Source: JANSXG01 sp024743075
Lineage (GTDB): Bacteria; Planctomycetota; Phycisphaerae; Phycisphaerales; UBA1924
NCBI GenBank assembly: GCA_042140185.1
Contig: CP159477.1
Coordinates: 3,348,001 to 3,412,000, forward strand
Length of the DNA stretch: 64,000 nucleotides
Direction: 5' to 3'
Below are positions 8,440-18,004 of this stretch, in pieces (within the stretch, counting starts at the first letter, position 1; each line of letters begins with the position of its first letter). Below the pieces are notes generated by a model. It saw nothing but the letters and a program-made list of their open reading frames with translations. It searched no databases and had not been told where the DNA came from. A program made the translations under genes and the position numbers.

Positions 8440-10417
8440 TCACCCCCGCACCAACACTCCAATCCGCAAAACCTCCGCCACCGACCACGCCTGCGCGACG
8501 CACCCTTGCTCCAGCCGCGGCTCGTCCCCGTCGCTCACCTCGCAGATCTGCCCCAGGCACCCGCTCGTCATCGTTTCGATTAGCGGCCGGATCATCGCCC
8601 GCGCTTTCCGCTTCGACTCATCGTCGAAGCCGCCCGCCCGCAGCGTCGCCTCGGCCATCGGACCGATCAGCCACGGCCACACCGTCCCGTTGTGGTACGC
8701 ATCGTCGCGGCTCATCATGTCGCCCGTGAAGTGAGCCCGGTACCGCCGGTGATCGCGCGACAGCGTCCGCATCCCCATCGGCGTCAGCAGTTCCCGCTCG
8801 CACACCTCGACCACCCGGCGCTTCGCATCATCATCCAGCGGGCTGTGAGGCAGGCTCACCGCGAAGAGCTGGTTGGGGCGCAATTCGTCCGTCGCTTCCC
8901 AGCCGCCGTTGCCATCCGGACGCAGGCAGTCGATCAGCCCTCCGCCGGGACCATCGAGGAACGCACTGTTGAACGACGCGCGCACCCGGTCCGCCATCGC
9001 ATCCAGTTCATCCGCCCGCTCCGCATCCGCCCCGACCGCGCGCATCGCCTCCGCCGTCGAACGCAGCGCGTTGAACCACAGCGCGTTGATCTCCACCGCC
9101 TTCCCATGCCGCGGCGTGAACACCTTCCCATCCCGCTTCGCGTCCATCCAGGTCAGTTGCGTCGTGTCATCGCCGGCGAACACCAGCCCGTCCGCCTCGT
9201 CCACGCCGATGCCGAACCGCGTCCCCGCGCTGTACCCGGCGATGATCTCCAGGCACGCCGGCAACAGCTCGTCGCGGTATGCGTCGGCGTCGCCGCTCAC
9301 GCGCAGGTACTCCGCCGATGCGTGGTGGAACCAGAGCGAGGCATCCACCGTGTTGTAGTGGGGCGGCCCGCCGTAGTCATCGAACCGGTTCGGGATCATC
9401 CCCTCCGACACATGGCGCGCATAGGTCCGCAGCGTCGACAGCGCCTCGGCGTGACGCCCCGTCACCAGCAGCAGCCCCGGCAGCGCGATCATCGTGTCCC
9501 GCCCCCAGTCCGCAAACCACGGGTACCCCGCGATCACGCTCATGCACGACTCGCCCCCGACCACCCGCTCCACCAGAAAGTCATCGCTCGCCGACGCCAG
9601 CGCCCGCAGGTCCTCATCAGCAAACCGGGCCGCCAGCTTCTTCAGCCGCGCCGCGCGGCCCGTCATCCAGCAAGCCGACCGGCAGCGCATCATCGTTGAA
9701 CGCAATCAGCACCTCGACCGTTAATGACTCATCACCCGCGGCCAACTCCGCCTCGAAGTCGCCCGGCCAGTACCGCGCCTCCAGCGTCTCATCCCCGCGG
9801 TCCAACTCGTGCGGCACCGCGATCCCCGTCTCCACTCGCCCGCGCTCCACAAACCGCGCCCCCGTCGCACGCACCTCCACCCGGTGACGAGCCTCACCCA
9901 GCGCCCGCGACGCCACAAAGCCGCCATCGCGCGCGTCAATCTCGAAATCCCCGGCACCGATATCGGCATCCAGCTTGTGGAAGTCGCGCAGCAGCACCGG
10001 CATCCCGATCCGCACCCCGATTGACCCCGCCTTCCCCTCGCGCACCAGCGTCACGCGCATCGCCGCCGTGTTCTCCCGAAACCCCACCGCCAGCTCGCGC
10101 GCGACGCTCCACCCGTCTCCGCGCGACTCCCAGCTCACCCGGTCACCCCGCTTCTCGAATCGCAGCGGAACCGCCCGCACATCAACGCCATCCACCTGCA
10201 CCACCGGCTCGCCGACCGTCGCCACCCGGTCCACCGGCGGCGTCGCCGCCGCGTTCAACAGCCCGTGGTACCGCCGCCCCGCAAACCCATCGCAGCACCC
10301 CATCGCGAACCCGCCGTGCCCCGTCGTCAGCAGCCATTCCGGCCGGTGCAGCGCCACATCCTTCTTCCCGGACGCGACCGGATCAGCAATCTCAACAGCA
10401 AACAACGGCAGATTCAT
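8440..10417 (-). CDS. Glycogen debranching enzyme (amylo-alpha-1,6-glucosidase), frameshifted
   Basis: A bacterial GDE-type debranching enzyme. The N-terminal domain has RPEWLLTTGHGGFAMG and GRRYHGLLNA. The C-terminal (alpha/alpha)6 domain has AGYPWFADWGRDTM, DDTTQLTWMDAK, VEINALWFNALR, RPNQLFAVSLPHSP and HNGTVWPWLIGP. The two halves lie in different frames that meet around 9644-9658, in a run of GCGCGG units; removing one base restores a 658-residue protein, the usual length. The start at 10417 (MNLPLF) is the family-like one. It would remove branch points during glycogen breakdown in the cytosol. No other glycogen genes adjoin it. Confidence 0.85.
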
Positions 10418-10485
10418 GAGGGCTCTCTGGTTCGGGGTCAGCAGCAATCGCCTTGGAGAATACCGCGAGCCCGTATGCTGCACCC

Positions 10486-11313
10486 ATGACCAGCACCCAC
10501 CTCGGCATCTTCCTCGCCACCATCGGCGCGATCCTCCTCGGCACCGCCGTGCTCCACACCCTTGCCAAACTCGGCGCCGCCGGTCGTCGCGCCTCCGATG
10601 CCCTCTGTCGCGCGCCGCTGCTCGATCTGGCCATCACCTACTTCCTCATCCTTCCCGGCGTCGTCGGCGCGATCGTCGCCGGCTGGCTCGGCCTCGCCAG
10701 CGCCATCGCCGGCCAGGTCGTCGCGCTGCAGCTCTGGGTCTGGGCCCACGAACTCGCCCACCCCAAGGCCCGCAAGGGCCCGCGCATCGTCAAATCGCTC
10801 AACAAGGTCATCGGGCGCTGGCGCAACCACCTCGCCCTCTGGGTCACCGCCCTCGCGGTCCCGCTGTTCTGGATCGTCCGCCTCGTCGAAGTCGTCGTCT
10901 ACCCGCCGCTCACCGTCCTCGTCGGCGTGCCGAAGTACCGCACCGCCGATTGGGTCAACCTCTCGCGCCACAAGTTCGAGGGCCTCGTCGGCCACGACCT
11001 CATCTGGTGCCTCTACTGCGACTGGATGACCGGCGTCTGGTCCCTCGGCTCCGAAATGCTCCGCAACATCGAGTCCTTCTGGTGCCCCATCCGCTTCCAC
11101 AGCGAGAAGAAGTGCCAGAACTGCCGCATCGACTTCCCCGATGTCGACGGCACTGCCCAAACCCCCGGCTGGGTCCCCGCAAACGGCACTATGGCCGAAG
11201 TCGCCGCCCTCATCGAGAAGCAGTACGGGCGCAAACAGGAAAACTCCTGGTTCGCCCACCCCACCCGCCTCACCGTCGAAGGCAAAGAAGTTTCCCAGGA
11301 CCCCGGCAACTGA
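10486..11313 (+). CDS. Membrane protein with two CxxC motifs
   Basis: A 275-residue protein with hydrophobic segments at about residues 4-24, 44-66, 70-90 and 110-140, followed by a soluble C-terminal part. That part begins with GHDLIWCLYCDWMTGVWSLG and continues with CPIRFHSEKKCQNC, so it has two CxxC pairs and an isolated Cys that could bind metal. The block around GHDLIWCLYCDWM is so regular that I take it as the signature of a conserved family, but I do not know its function. ATG at 10486 follows a short gap with no obvious strong ribosome binding site. Confidence 0.7.
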   Translation: MTSTHLGIFLATIGAILLGTAVLHTLAKLGAAGRRASDALCRAPLLDLAITYFLILPGVVGAIVAGWLGLASAIAGQVVALQLWVWAHELAHPKARKGPRIVKSLNKVIGRWRNHLALWVTALAVPLFWIVRLVEVVVYPPLTVLVGVPKYRTADWVNLSRHKFEGLVGHDLIWCLYCDWMTGVWSLGSEMLRNIESFWCPIRFHSEKKCQNCRIDFPDVDGTAQTPGWVPANGTMAEVAALIEKQYGRKQENSWFAHPTRLTVEGKEVSQDPGN

Positions 11314-11324
11314 TCATGCCATTT

Positions 11325-11395
11325 CCTCCCTCTCCCCCGCTCGAAAGCAAGCTCGGAGAGGGCCGGGGGCAGGGGTTCGCACCGTAGGTGCGACG
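11325..11395. repeat. Intergenic repeat, family B, copy 1
   Basis: About 70 bp: CCTCCCTCTCCCCC, a GCTCGAAAGCAAGCTC hairpin, GGAGAGGGCCGGGG and a second hairpin TTCGCACCGTAGGTGCGA. A closely similar copy lies at 12514-12588 and a shorter one at 25781-25840. Probably a REP-type palindromic element. Confidence 0.75.
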
Positions 11396-11430
11396 GCCGG
11401 GTGTGTCAGTTCCGCCTATCCTGACCCACC

Positions 11431-12468
11431 ATGGCCCTGCTCCTCTTCTATCTCGCGATCGCCATCGGCGTCTCGTTCCTCTGCTCCCTCCTCGAGGCGT
11501 CGCTGCTCAGCATCCCGCGCTTCCACATCGCCGTCATGACCGAGCGCGGCAGCCGCGCCGGCCAGCGCCTCCAGATCATGAAGGACGATGTCGACCGCCC
11601 CCTCGCCGCCATCCTCACCCTCAACACCTTCGCCCACACCCTCGGCGCCGCCGGTGTCGGCGCCCAGTCCGCCGTCATCTGGGGCGAGGCCTGGGTCGGC
11701 GTCGTCGGCGTCGTCGTCACCCTCGCCATCCTCATCTTCTCCGAGATCATCCCCAAGACCCTCGGCGCCGTGCACGCCAAGCGCCTCGCGTCCTTCACCG
11801 CCTGGACCGTCCACTGGATGATCCTCATCCTCTACCCCATCGTCGTCGCCTGCGACCGCATCTCCAAGCTCCTCGCCGGACGCAAGATGCACGCCCCGAT
11901 CATCAGCCGCGAGGAGATGCACAGCCTCGCCCAGCTCGCCCACGAAGAGGGCGCGCTCGACCAGAACGAGGCCCGCATCCTCCGCAACCTCATCGCCCTG
12001 CGCGAAGCTACCGTCGAACAGGTCATGACCCCGCGCACCGTCGCCTTCACGCTCCCCGCCGGCCAGACCGTCGCCCAGACCATGAGCGCCGAGCCACCCC
12101 GCTTCGCGCGCGTCCCCATCACCGGCGACTCGATTGACGACATCCGAGGCCTCGTCCACCGCCATGCCCTCTTCACCGCGATGGCCGAAGGACGCCAGGA
12201 CGCCACCCTCGAAGAGATCGCCCGCCCGGCCCACATCGTCCCCGAATCCGCCAAACTCTCCACCGTCCTCCAGCAGTTCATCGATCGGCGCGACCACCTC
12301 TTCATCGTCGTCGACGAGTACGGCAGCAAGGTCGGCATCGTGACGCTGGAAGACGTCCTCGAAACCCTCCTCGGCGTCGAGATCGTCGACGAAACCGACT
12401 CCGTCGAGGACATGCAGAAACTCGCCAAGCAACTGCTCAACGCGAAGCGCGAACCCCGCACGCAGTAA
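11431..12468 (+). CDS. CNNM/DUF21 and CBS-domain membrane protein (TlyC/CorC-like)
   Basis: A 345-residue inner-membrane protein. Residues 1 to about 185 form a DUF21 transmembrane domain with FSEIIPKTLG, its hallmark. A CBS pair follows (VMTPRTVAFTL through HLFIVVDEYGSKVGIVTLEDVLE). It ends soon after the second CBS domain and lacks the CorC_HlyC domain often found at the end, so it is a short form of the family. Members are proposed to export Mg2+ or Co2+ or to sense adenine nucleotides through CBS. It has repeats on both sides and no partner genes. Confidence 0.85.
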   Translation: MALLLFYLAIAIGVSFLCSLLEASLLSIPRFHIAVMTERGSRAGQRLQIMKDDVDRPLAAILTLNTFAHTLGAAGVGAQSAVIWGEAWVGVVGVVVTLAILIFSEIIPKTLGAVHAKRLASFTAWTVHWMILILYPIVVACDRISKLLAGRKMHAPIISREEMHSLAQLAHEEGALDQNEARILRNLIALREATVEQVMTPRTVAFTLPAGQTVAQTMSAEPPRFARVPITGDSIDDIRGLVHRHALFTAMAEGRQDATLEEIARPAHIVPESAKLSTVLQQFIDRRDHLFIVVDEYGSKVGIVTLEDVLETLLGVEIVDETDSVEDMQKLAKQLLNAKREPRTQ

Positions 12469-12513
12469 CCGCACCACTCGGGTGGCATGGCCACGCAACG
12501 CGTGGCTATGCGC

Positions 12514-12588
12514 CTTCCTCCCTCTCCCCCCGCTCGAAAGCAAGCTCCGAGAGGGCCGGGGTGACGGGTTCGCACCGAAGGTGCGACG
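12514..12588. repeat. Intergenic repeat, family B, copy 2
   Basis: Near-identical to 11325-11395: same CCCTCTCCCC, GCTCGAAAGCAAGCTC and TTCGCACCGAAGGTGCGA parts. Just upstream, 12479-12512 is a hairpin of the type GGGTGGCATGGCCACG / CGTGGCTATGC. Confidence 0.75.
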
Positions 12589-12608
12589 CTTGGACCCTCC
12601 ATCCCATT

Positions 12609-12708
12609 GGGTGGCGTGGTCTCGACCGACGGAGTTGGGCGAGCCCACGTCGACACAAAGCGCGAGCGGCTCCCCGTGGGCTACGCTTCGCGTAGACCAC
12701 GCCACCCG
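12609..12708. repeat. 100-bp element with perfect 14-bp terminal inverted repeats, copy 1
   Basis: Begins GGGTGGCGTGGTCT and ends with its exact reverse complement AGACCACGCCACCC. Inside, CGAGCCCACG and CGTGGGCTACG form a second nested stem, so the whole element can fold into one long hairpin. A diverged copy lies at 13739-13881. It has no coding capacity, so it is MITE-like or REPIN-like. Confidence 0.75.
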
Positions 12709-13120
12709 CCTCGTGGGGCGAAGGGAGCATCATGGTCAGAACTCAATTCACAACTGGGGTGCGACCCGGACAGCCGTTGTCGCTGGGCGCGTGGCGAGAC
12801 CCGGTCCGATCATAGCCCGCCAGCGGTCCTCCCCCAACCCAAGCGCAATCTTCGCGCGATCCCCGCGCGTAGTGACCGCACCGCCCTGGTGGCTTTGCCT
12901 CCCTCTCCCCTTGCGAAGGATTATGCATCGAGCGGTTGATTCACGCGATCGGAGTCTCAACGGGAGTTGGAGCAACAACGAGCGGGGCTACACACGGTTG
13001 AAAGACCGCCGATCACACAGCACACAATTTCTCCCACTCGACTCTGCAACAGCTGACCCTCGACCCGACATTATCATCGGCCAAGGCGGCGGAAACTTGG
13101 CGTGGCCCGACGCCCGCTGG
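12709..13120. other. Gene-free stretch with one 37-bp repeat copy
   Basis: I find no convincing gene here. Bases 12828-12864 are one copy of a 37-bp sequence (CCTCCCCCAACCCAAGCG followed by CAATCTTCGCGCGATCCCC) that recurs at 14450-14486. Bases 12895-12917 hold a fragment of family B (CCTCCCTCTCCCC). The remainder has no hairpin or promoter that I can support. Confidence 0.5.
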
Positions 13121-13540
13121 TCATTGGTAACGGCTAGACAGTTCGCGGAGCAAAAACCTACACAACTCGACTGCTCCTTTGGCATCGACTCGCCGCCCGC
13201 GACTGTCCATCCGGGTGAGAGCCATGGTAGTGCACCAGCAAGCGAGGTTCTCACCAGACTTGCTGGTTAGGTTTGGAGGTTCCACACCTCCAAAGTGGCG
13301 CTTCCAATCATCTTCGTCTTGAAAGAGCAAGACCAACTCGCTGGAATCTTTACCTCGCACCAAGACCGCCGTTGGCTGATAAATCGAGAGATGGTCTGGC
13401 GTCAAGGGGCTTCGTCCAGTCACGTCGATGTCATCCAAGCCCACCTGTTCTGCGGTAGCAACAGGCTCCATCGACCTAACCTGCTCAATCACGTCACCGA
13501 GCGTTACTGACTCAGGAATTCCAACGTGTGTAACCTTCAT
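13121..13540 (-). CDS. Hypothetical protein in a repeat-rich, lower-GC stretch
   Basis: A 139-residue candidate gene. Its first 95 residues have normal protein composition (ESVTLGDVIEQVRSMEPV, ELVLLFQDEDDWKRHFGG) with no stops, while the last 40 look less regular and may be read-through into non-coding DNA. I recognise no family. The stretch containing it is lower in GC than the rest of the window and is bounded by repeats, so it may be acquired. Function unknown. Confidence 0.45.
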   Translation of the reverse strand: MKVTHVGIPESVTLGDVIEQVRSMEPVATAEQVGLDDIDVTGRSPLTPDHLSIYQPTAVLVRGKDSSELVLLFQDEDDWKRHFGGVEPPNLTSKSGENLACWCTTMALTRMDSRGRRVDAKGAVELCRFLLRELSSRYQ

Positions 13541-13738
13541 GCTTCCGACTCCATCTCAACCGCCGTCTCGAAGAACCACGTTACGGCCAAAGGTACCACC
13601 CTCGTAGGACTGCCTTACAGGCTCCCCCGAAGCAGTACTTGGTGCTCGATACCAAGTTCTATGCGGAGGCCTTTCAGACACACTATGGCAGTAGGAGACT
13701 GCACTCAGAGCACATCTATCAGCTCGTTGCCTACAAGC

Positions 13739-13881
13739 CGGGTGCCGTGGTCTCGACCGACAAAGTCGGGCGAGCCCACGCCGACAACGGAATGCGGTCC
13801 AGAGCAGCCGCGATACTCCAGGATTTCCGGCTATGCCATCGGCTCCCCCGTGGGCTACGCTCCGCGCAGAACACGCCACCC
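13739..13881. repeat. Terminal-inverted-repeat element, copy 2 (diverged)
   Basis: Matches 12609-12708: GGGTGCCGTGGTCTCGACCG at the left, CGAGCCCACG and CGTGGGCTACGC inside, and AGAACACGCCACCC at the right. It carries about 40 extra bases in the middle. It ends about 20 bases from the stop of the gene at 13903. The rest of the gap 13541-13902 shows nothing else. Confidence 0.7.
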
Positions 13882-13902
13882 GTAGAAGGCGATAGCGTCT
13901 GG

Positions 13903-14310
13903 TCATCGTTCACGTAGCAAGCCGATTCCTTCGCGTACCGCACTCGTCAGTATCGCAATCGAAAAGATCGATGCGGCGGACGACATGACAACAATCAGCA
14001 TAAATGCGGTAAGCCAGTTCCATGAGCGCAGCCACGATTTGTCGGAAAACTTTTCTAGATCTGATCCGATCAAATCGAGGGACACGAGTGCAATCTGTAT
14101 ACATCGCGCCGCGCTCGCAAGCGTCATCACTGCGAGCACTAAAAGTACAAGGGAAGCAAGACAAAACCAGAAGAATTGCTGCCGGACAGGGATCCGTCGC
14201 CCGTCGCCCTTCATGCCCATCACTCCGCGGCAAATGCCAGGAATGAGCAACAAAGATCCGAACGACGACACGACATACACACCCCAAAGTGTCATCTCAG
14301 TCGAATTCAT
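13903..14310 (-). CDS. Small membrane protein of unknown function
   Basis: A 135-residue protein with three hydrophobic segments at about residues 9-30, 45-68 and 100-125, joined by short charged loops. The composition is that of a real membrane protein rather than a GC-skewed shadow frame. I recognise no family. It belongs to the lower-GC stretch from about 12.9 to 14.3 kb. Confidence 0.65.
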   Translation of the reverse strand: MNSTEMTLWGVYVVSSFGSLLLIPGICRGVMGMKGDGRRIPVRQQFFWFCLASLVLLVLAVMTLASAARCIQIALVSLDLIGSDLEKFSDKSWLRSWNWLTAFMLIVVMSSAASIFSIAILTSAVREGIGLLRER

Positions 14311-14449
14311 GGGAGAAAATCTTCAACATCTCCAAGGTGTTCGGTTGCCATGACAAGCGCACCATCGAACTGCTCTAGCGAGTCGGATGTACCCTCGGGT
14401 CCATCGCTGGGCGGTGGAATGATCGACGCCCAGCATACCCCACCCCACC

Positions 14450-14486
14450 CCTCCCCCAACCCAAGCGCAATCTTCGCGCGATCCCC
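14450..14486. repeat. 37-bp direct repeat, copy 2
   Basis: Identical in sequence and orientation to 12828-12864. The gap between 14311 and 14584 contains no convincing gene other than this repeat. Confidence 0.7.
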
Positions 14487-14584
14487 ACACCAATCCCCCA
14501 TCATCTGCCGAGATGAGTGGTTTTCCTCGGTCATCCCGCTTTCCTCCCCTTCAGAGCCGTCACAGACGGACCGAAGCAGCGGGT

Positions 14585-14923
14585 ATGACTCCCCACCACC
14601 CCGCGTCCGGCTCCAGCACCACCCCCCACGCCGCCGATACAAACCACTGCGAACGCGACTCTTGCGCGCCGATCCGCCCCGCACGCACCGTCCTCGAATG
14701 GGACAGCGCCTGGGGCGGCCACTCCGGCGCGTACGAAGCGCCCGAGCACGCGGAGCTGGAAGCCCGCGACATGTTCCAGCGCGTCCTCGCCCCGTGGGCC
14801 ATGGACGTGCTGCGACTGAAGGCAGCGGGGCTCGACCGGCCGACACGGCCCGACCGATCCCTGCCCGCCCTCGACGCGCTCCCGCTGCGACCCGCCGCGG
14901 CCCCGCGTCGTCGGGCCGCCTGA
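14585..14923 (+). CDS. Possible small protein upstream of fliD
   Basis: A 112-residue candidate starting at ATG 14585. The middle part (TVLEWDSAWGGHSGAYEAPEHAELEARDMFQRVLAPWAMDVL) looks protein-like, while the ends are Pro/Arg-rich and could be chance coding in high-GC DNA. It lies 135 bp upstream of fliD in the same direction. No family recognised; no strong ribosome binding site. Treat as uncertain. Confidence 0.35.
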   Translation: MTPHHPASGSSTTPHAADTNHCERDSCAPIRPARTVLEWDSAWGGHSGAYEAPEHAELEARDMFQRVLAPWAMDVLRLKAAGLDRPTRPDRSLPALDALPLRPAAAPRRRAA

Positions 14924-15058
14924 CCAGACCGGCCGGAGGCTGGCACGCCGCGTGCGGAGCACACGGTGGAGTTCCGATCGGCGCAACCCCTGCGCCCATC
15001 GAACGATCGCGCTGCGCAGGAACGCGCACCGCGAGGCGAGCCACGGAAGGACCGCGTC

Positions 15059-18004
15059 ATGGGAAGCATCACATCATCAGTCGGGCTGATCAGCGGCATC
15101 GACTCGGGCTCGCTCATCCAGCAGCTCCTCGCCATCGAAGCGCGCCCCAAGCAGCTCGCCCAGCAGCGCATCCTCCAGCTCCAGCAGAAGCAGGCCGCTT
15201 TCCTGAGCATCAACTCCTCGCTGCTCGCCCTCGGCACCGCCGCCGGCAAGTTCCGCCTCGACAAAGTCTTCCAGGCCACAAGCGCGTCCTCTTCCAACCA
15301 GGACGTGCTCACCGCCACCTCGTCCACGCGCGCCAGCGAAGGGACCTACCGGTTCCAGGTCGATCGCCTCGTCTCCACGCAGCGTGCCCTCAGCCGCGGC
15401 TTCGTCGATCGAGACAACTCCGGCATCGGCGCGACCCAGTTCTCCTTCGAGATCGGCGGCGGCGGGATCGACGAATCCACCGAACTCGCCGAGCTCAACG
15501 GCGGCAACGGCATCAAGCGCGGCACCATCAACATCACCGATCGCGCAGGAAACTCCGCGACCGTCGACCTCTCCACCGTGGTGACCGTCCAGGACGTGCT
15601 CGACCGCATCAACGCCGAGCCGAACATCGGTGTGACCGCTTCCGTCGACGACGGGGCGATCATCATCACCGACGAAACCGGCTCGACCGCGTCCAACCTC
15701 ATCATCTCCAACGGCTTCGGCTACGAGACCGCGACGAGCCTCGGCATCGCCACCGCCGCCGGCGGCGTCGCCTCGAACACCGTCACCGGCTCCAACATCC
15801 GCACCGTCTCCGAGAACACGGCGCTGTCGATCCTCAACGACGGCCTCGGCGTCCTCGTGCGCGACGGCTCGACCGACTTCCGCATCTTCACCCGCGACGG
15901 CGGACCCGCCATCTCCATCGACCTCGGCGAAGTCACGCAGGAAGTCGTCACCGAGGGCGAGTTCGAGGGCCAGGTCTACGACCCCGACACCATGCCCACC
16001 GGCGACGACAAGCCCGAGACCGAGCAGCAGGTCACGCAGTCCCGCGCCGCGACCCTCGGCGACGTCATCGAGCAGATCAACGAACAGTCCGAGGGCAAGG
16101 TGACCGCGCAGATCAACGCCGCCGGCACCGGCCTCGAACTCATCGACAACACCACCGACGCAGGCTCCGCCTTCCGCGTCGCCGAAGGCGCGACCGCCAG
16201 CTCCACCGCCAACACCGCTCGCGGCCTCGGCCTCGCCGGCCTCATCGGCGCCGGCACCACCAGCGCCAGCTTCACCGGCGACCGCCTGCTCTCGGGCCTC
16301 AACACCGTCCTCTCGCGCAACCTCAACGGCGGCGCGGGACTCACCTCGACCGACCTGACCATCACCGATCGCGCCGGCAACTCGCTCGACCTGTCGGCCA
16401 TCCTGACGACCGCCGACCTCAGCGGCTCGCTGAACTCGCTGGTCAACACCATCAACACCGAGCTCACCGGCGCGGGCGTCGGCGTGCAGGTCTCGCTCAA
16501 CGACGCGGGCAACGGCCTGAGCGCGGTCGACTCGACCGGCGCGACCGCCGGCAACTTTTCCATCGCCGGCGACCTCGCCGCCGAACTCGGCCTCACCAAG
16601 GACAGCGCCGCCACCAGCGTGCAGGGCAGCAACCTCCAGATGAAGTGGATCGGCCAGGCCACGAGCATGGACCGCCTCAACCAGGGGCGCGGCATCGAGG
16701 CCGGCGAGATCCGCATCACCGACGCCTCGGGCAACTCGCAGCTCATCACCATCCGCGACGATTTCCAGAACGTCAACGAACTGCTCGACTTCCTGAACTC
16801 CCGCCCCGGCATCGAGATCGAAGCCGCGGTCAACGATCAGGGCGACGGCATCGTCATCCGAGACCTGTCCGAAGGCGCGGGCGAACTGATCATCGAGGAC
16901 GTCACCGGCACCGCCGCGAAGCAGCTCAACATCGACGGCACGTTTTCTCGTGCCGAGGGCGCACCGGTCACCGAGGCCATCGTCGCCGACGGCTCCAACG
17001 AGCTCGTCGTCGAGTTCGACGAGAACGACACGCTGCAGGAGGTGGTCAACAAGATCAACCTCGCCGGCGTCGGCGTCAGCGCAAGCATCGTCAACGACGG
17101 CTCGTCCAACAGCCCCTTCCGCATGAACCTCACCAGCCGATACACCGGCTCGGCCGGCGAGTTCATCATCGACACCGGCGGGTTCAACCTCGGCCTCGAG
17201 GAGCTGTCTGCCGCCCAGGACGCCGTCGTCTTCTTCGGCGCCGAGGATCCCGCGAAGGCTGTGCTGCTCACCAGCACGACCAACACCCTCGACAACGTCG
17301 TCGAGGGCGTGACCATCGACCTCAAGGGGACCTCCGACGAGCCCGTCGAGGTCGTCGTGAACCGGAACACGGGCGCCATCGAAGACGCCGTCAACGGCTT
17401 CGTCGAGGCCTTCAACAGCGTCATCACGACGATGGGCCAGTTCGACACCTACAACGAGGAAACCGAACGGCGCGGCGCACTGCTCGGCGACACCACGGTC
17501 TCCAACGTCCGTCGCGCGCTCTACCGCGCGATCCAGGCGAACCCGCAGGATGTCGACGGCCAGTTCCAGTTCCTCTTCCAGGTCGGCGTCCGCGTCGGCG
17601 AGGGTGCCAAGCTCGAGTTCGACCGCGACAAGTTCCGCCAGGCCCTCGAGACCGATTTCGACAACGTCGCCGAACTGTTCAGCGCCTTCGAACTCGCTCC
17701 GCGCGAGCCCATCGAGATCGCCCCGGGCGCGTTCGTCCAGCCCGACGAGGACTCCTACAACCAGCTCGGCGTCGGCGAGCAGATCAAACTGCTGGTCGAG
17801 AACTTCACGAACTCGATCGACGGCCTGCTCAAACGCAAGGACGAGAACCTGCTCGCTCAGATCGACCTGCAGGAGAAGCGGATCGAGCGGTTCGACATCC
17901 AGCTCGAACGGCGCCGGGCCCAGCTCGAATCGCAGTTCATCGCCATGGAGCAGGCCCTCTCCCAGCTCCAGAATCAGCAGTCCGCCCTCAGCCAGCTCGG
18001 CTGA
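15059..18004 (+). CDS. fliD: Flagellar hook-associated protein 2 (filament cap), enlarged
   Basis: A 981-residue FliD, about twice the usual 450-500. FliD caps the growing flagellar filament outside the cell and helps flagellin fold. The FliD_N domain is at about residues 1-105 (SSVGLISGIDSGSLIQQLL). At least three hook_IN-type repeats follow (GTINITDRAGNSATVDLS, TDLTITDRAGNSLDLSA, GEIRITDASGNSQLITI), which account for the extra length. FliD_C is at about 735-981, ending in a coiled coil (KRIERFDIQLERRRAQLESQ). AAGGA lies eight bases before ATG. fliS follows in the same direction. Confidence 0.93.
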   Translation: MGSITSSVGLISGIDSGSLIQQLLAIEARPKQLAQQRILQLQQKQAAFLSINSSLLALGTAAGKFRLDKVFQATSASSSNQDVLTATSSTRASEGTYRFQVDRLVSTQRALSRGFVDRDNSGIGATQFSFEIGGGGIDESTELAELNGGNGIKRGTINITDRAGNSATVDLSTVVTVQDVLDRINAEPNIGVTASVDDGAIIITDETGSTASNLIISNGFGYETATSLGIATAAGGVASNTVTGSNIRTVSENTALSILNDGLGVLVRDGSTDFRIFTRDGGPAISIDLGEVTQEVVTEGEFEGQVYDPDTMPTGDDKPETEQQVTQSRAATLGDVIEQINEQSEGKVTAQINAAGTGLELIDNTTDAGSAFRVAEGATASSTANTARGLGLAGLIGAGTTSASFTGDRLLSGLNTVLSRNLNGGAGLTSTDLTITDRAGNSLDLSAILTTADLSGSLNSLVNTINTELTGAGVGVQVSLNDAGNGLSAVDSTGATAGNFSIAGDLAAELGLTKDSAATSVQGSNLQMKWIGQATSMDRLNQGRGIEAGEIRITDASGNSQLITIRDDFQNVNELLDFLNSRPGIEIEAAVNDQGDGIVIRDLSEGAGELIIEDVTGTAAKQLNIDGTFSRAEGAPVTEAIVADGSNELVVEFDENDTLQEVVNKINLAGVGVSASIVNDGSSNSPFRMNLTSRYTGSAGEFIIDTGGFNLGLEELSAAQDAVVFFGAEDPAKAVLLTSTTNTLDNVVEGVTIDLKGTSDEPVEVVVNRNTGAIEDAVNGFVEAFNSVITTMGQFDTYNEETERRGALLGDTTVSNVRRALYRAIQANPQDVDGQFQFLFQVGVRVGEGAKLEFDRDKFRQALETDFDNVAELFSAFELAPREPIEIAPGAFVQPDEDSYNQLGVGEQIKLLVENFTNSIDGLLKRKDENLLAQIDLQEKRIERFDIQLERRRAQLESQFIAMEQALSQLQNQQSALSQLG

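Noticed and set aside
12482..13270. A 262-codon plus-strand frame through the repeat region
   Set aside because: It runs through three repeat elements and shows no protein-like composition.
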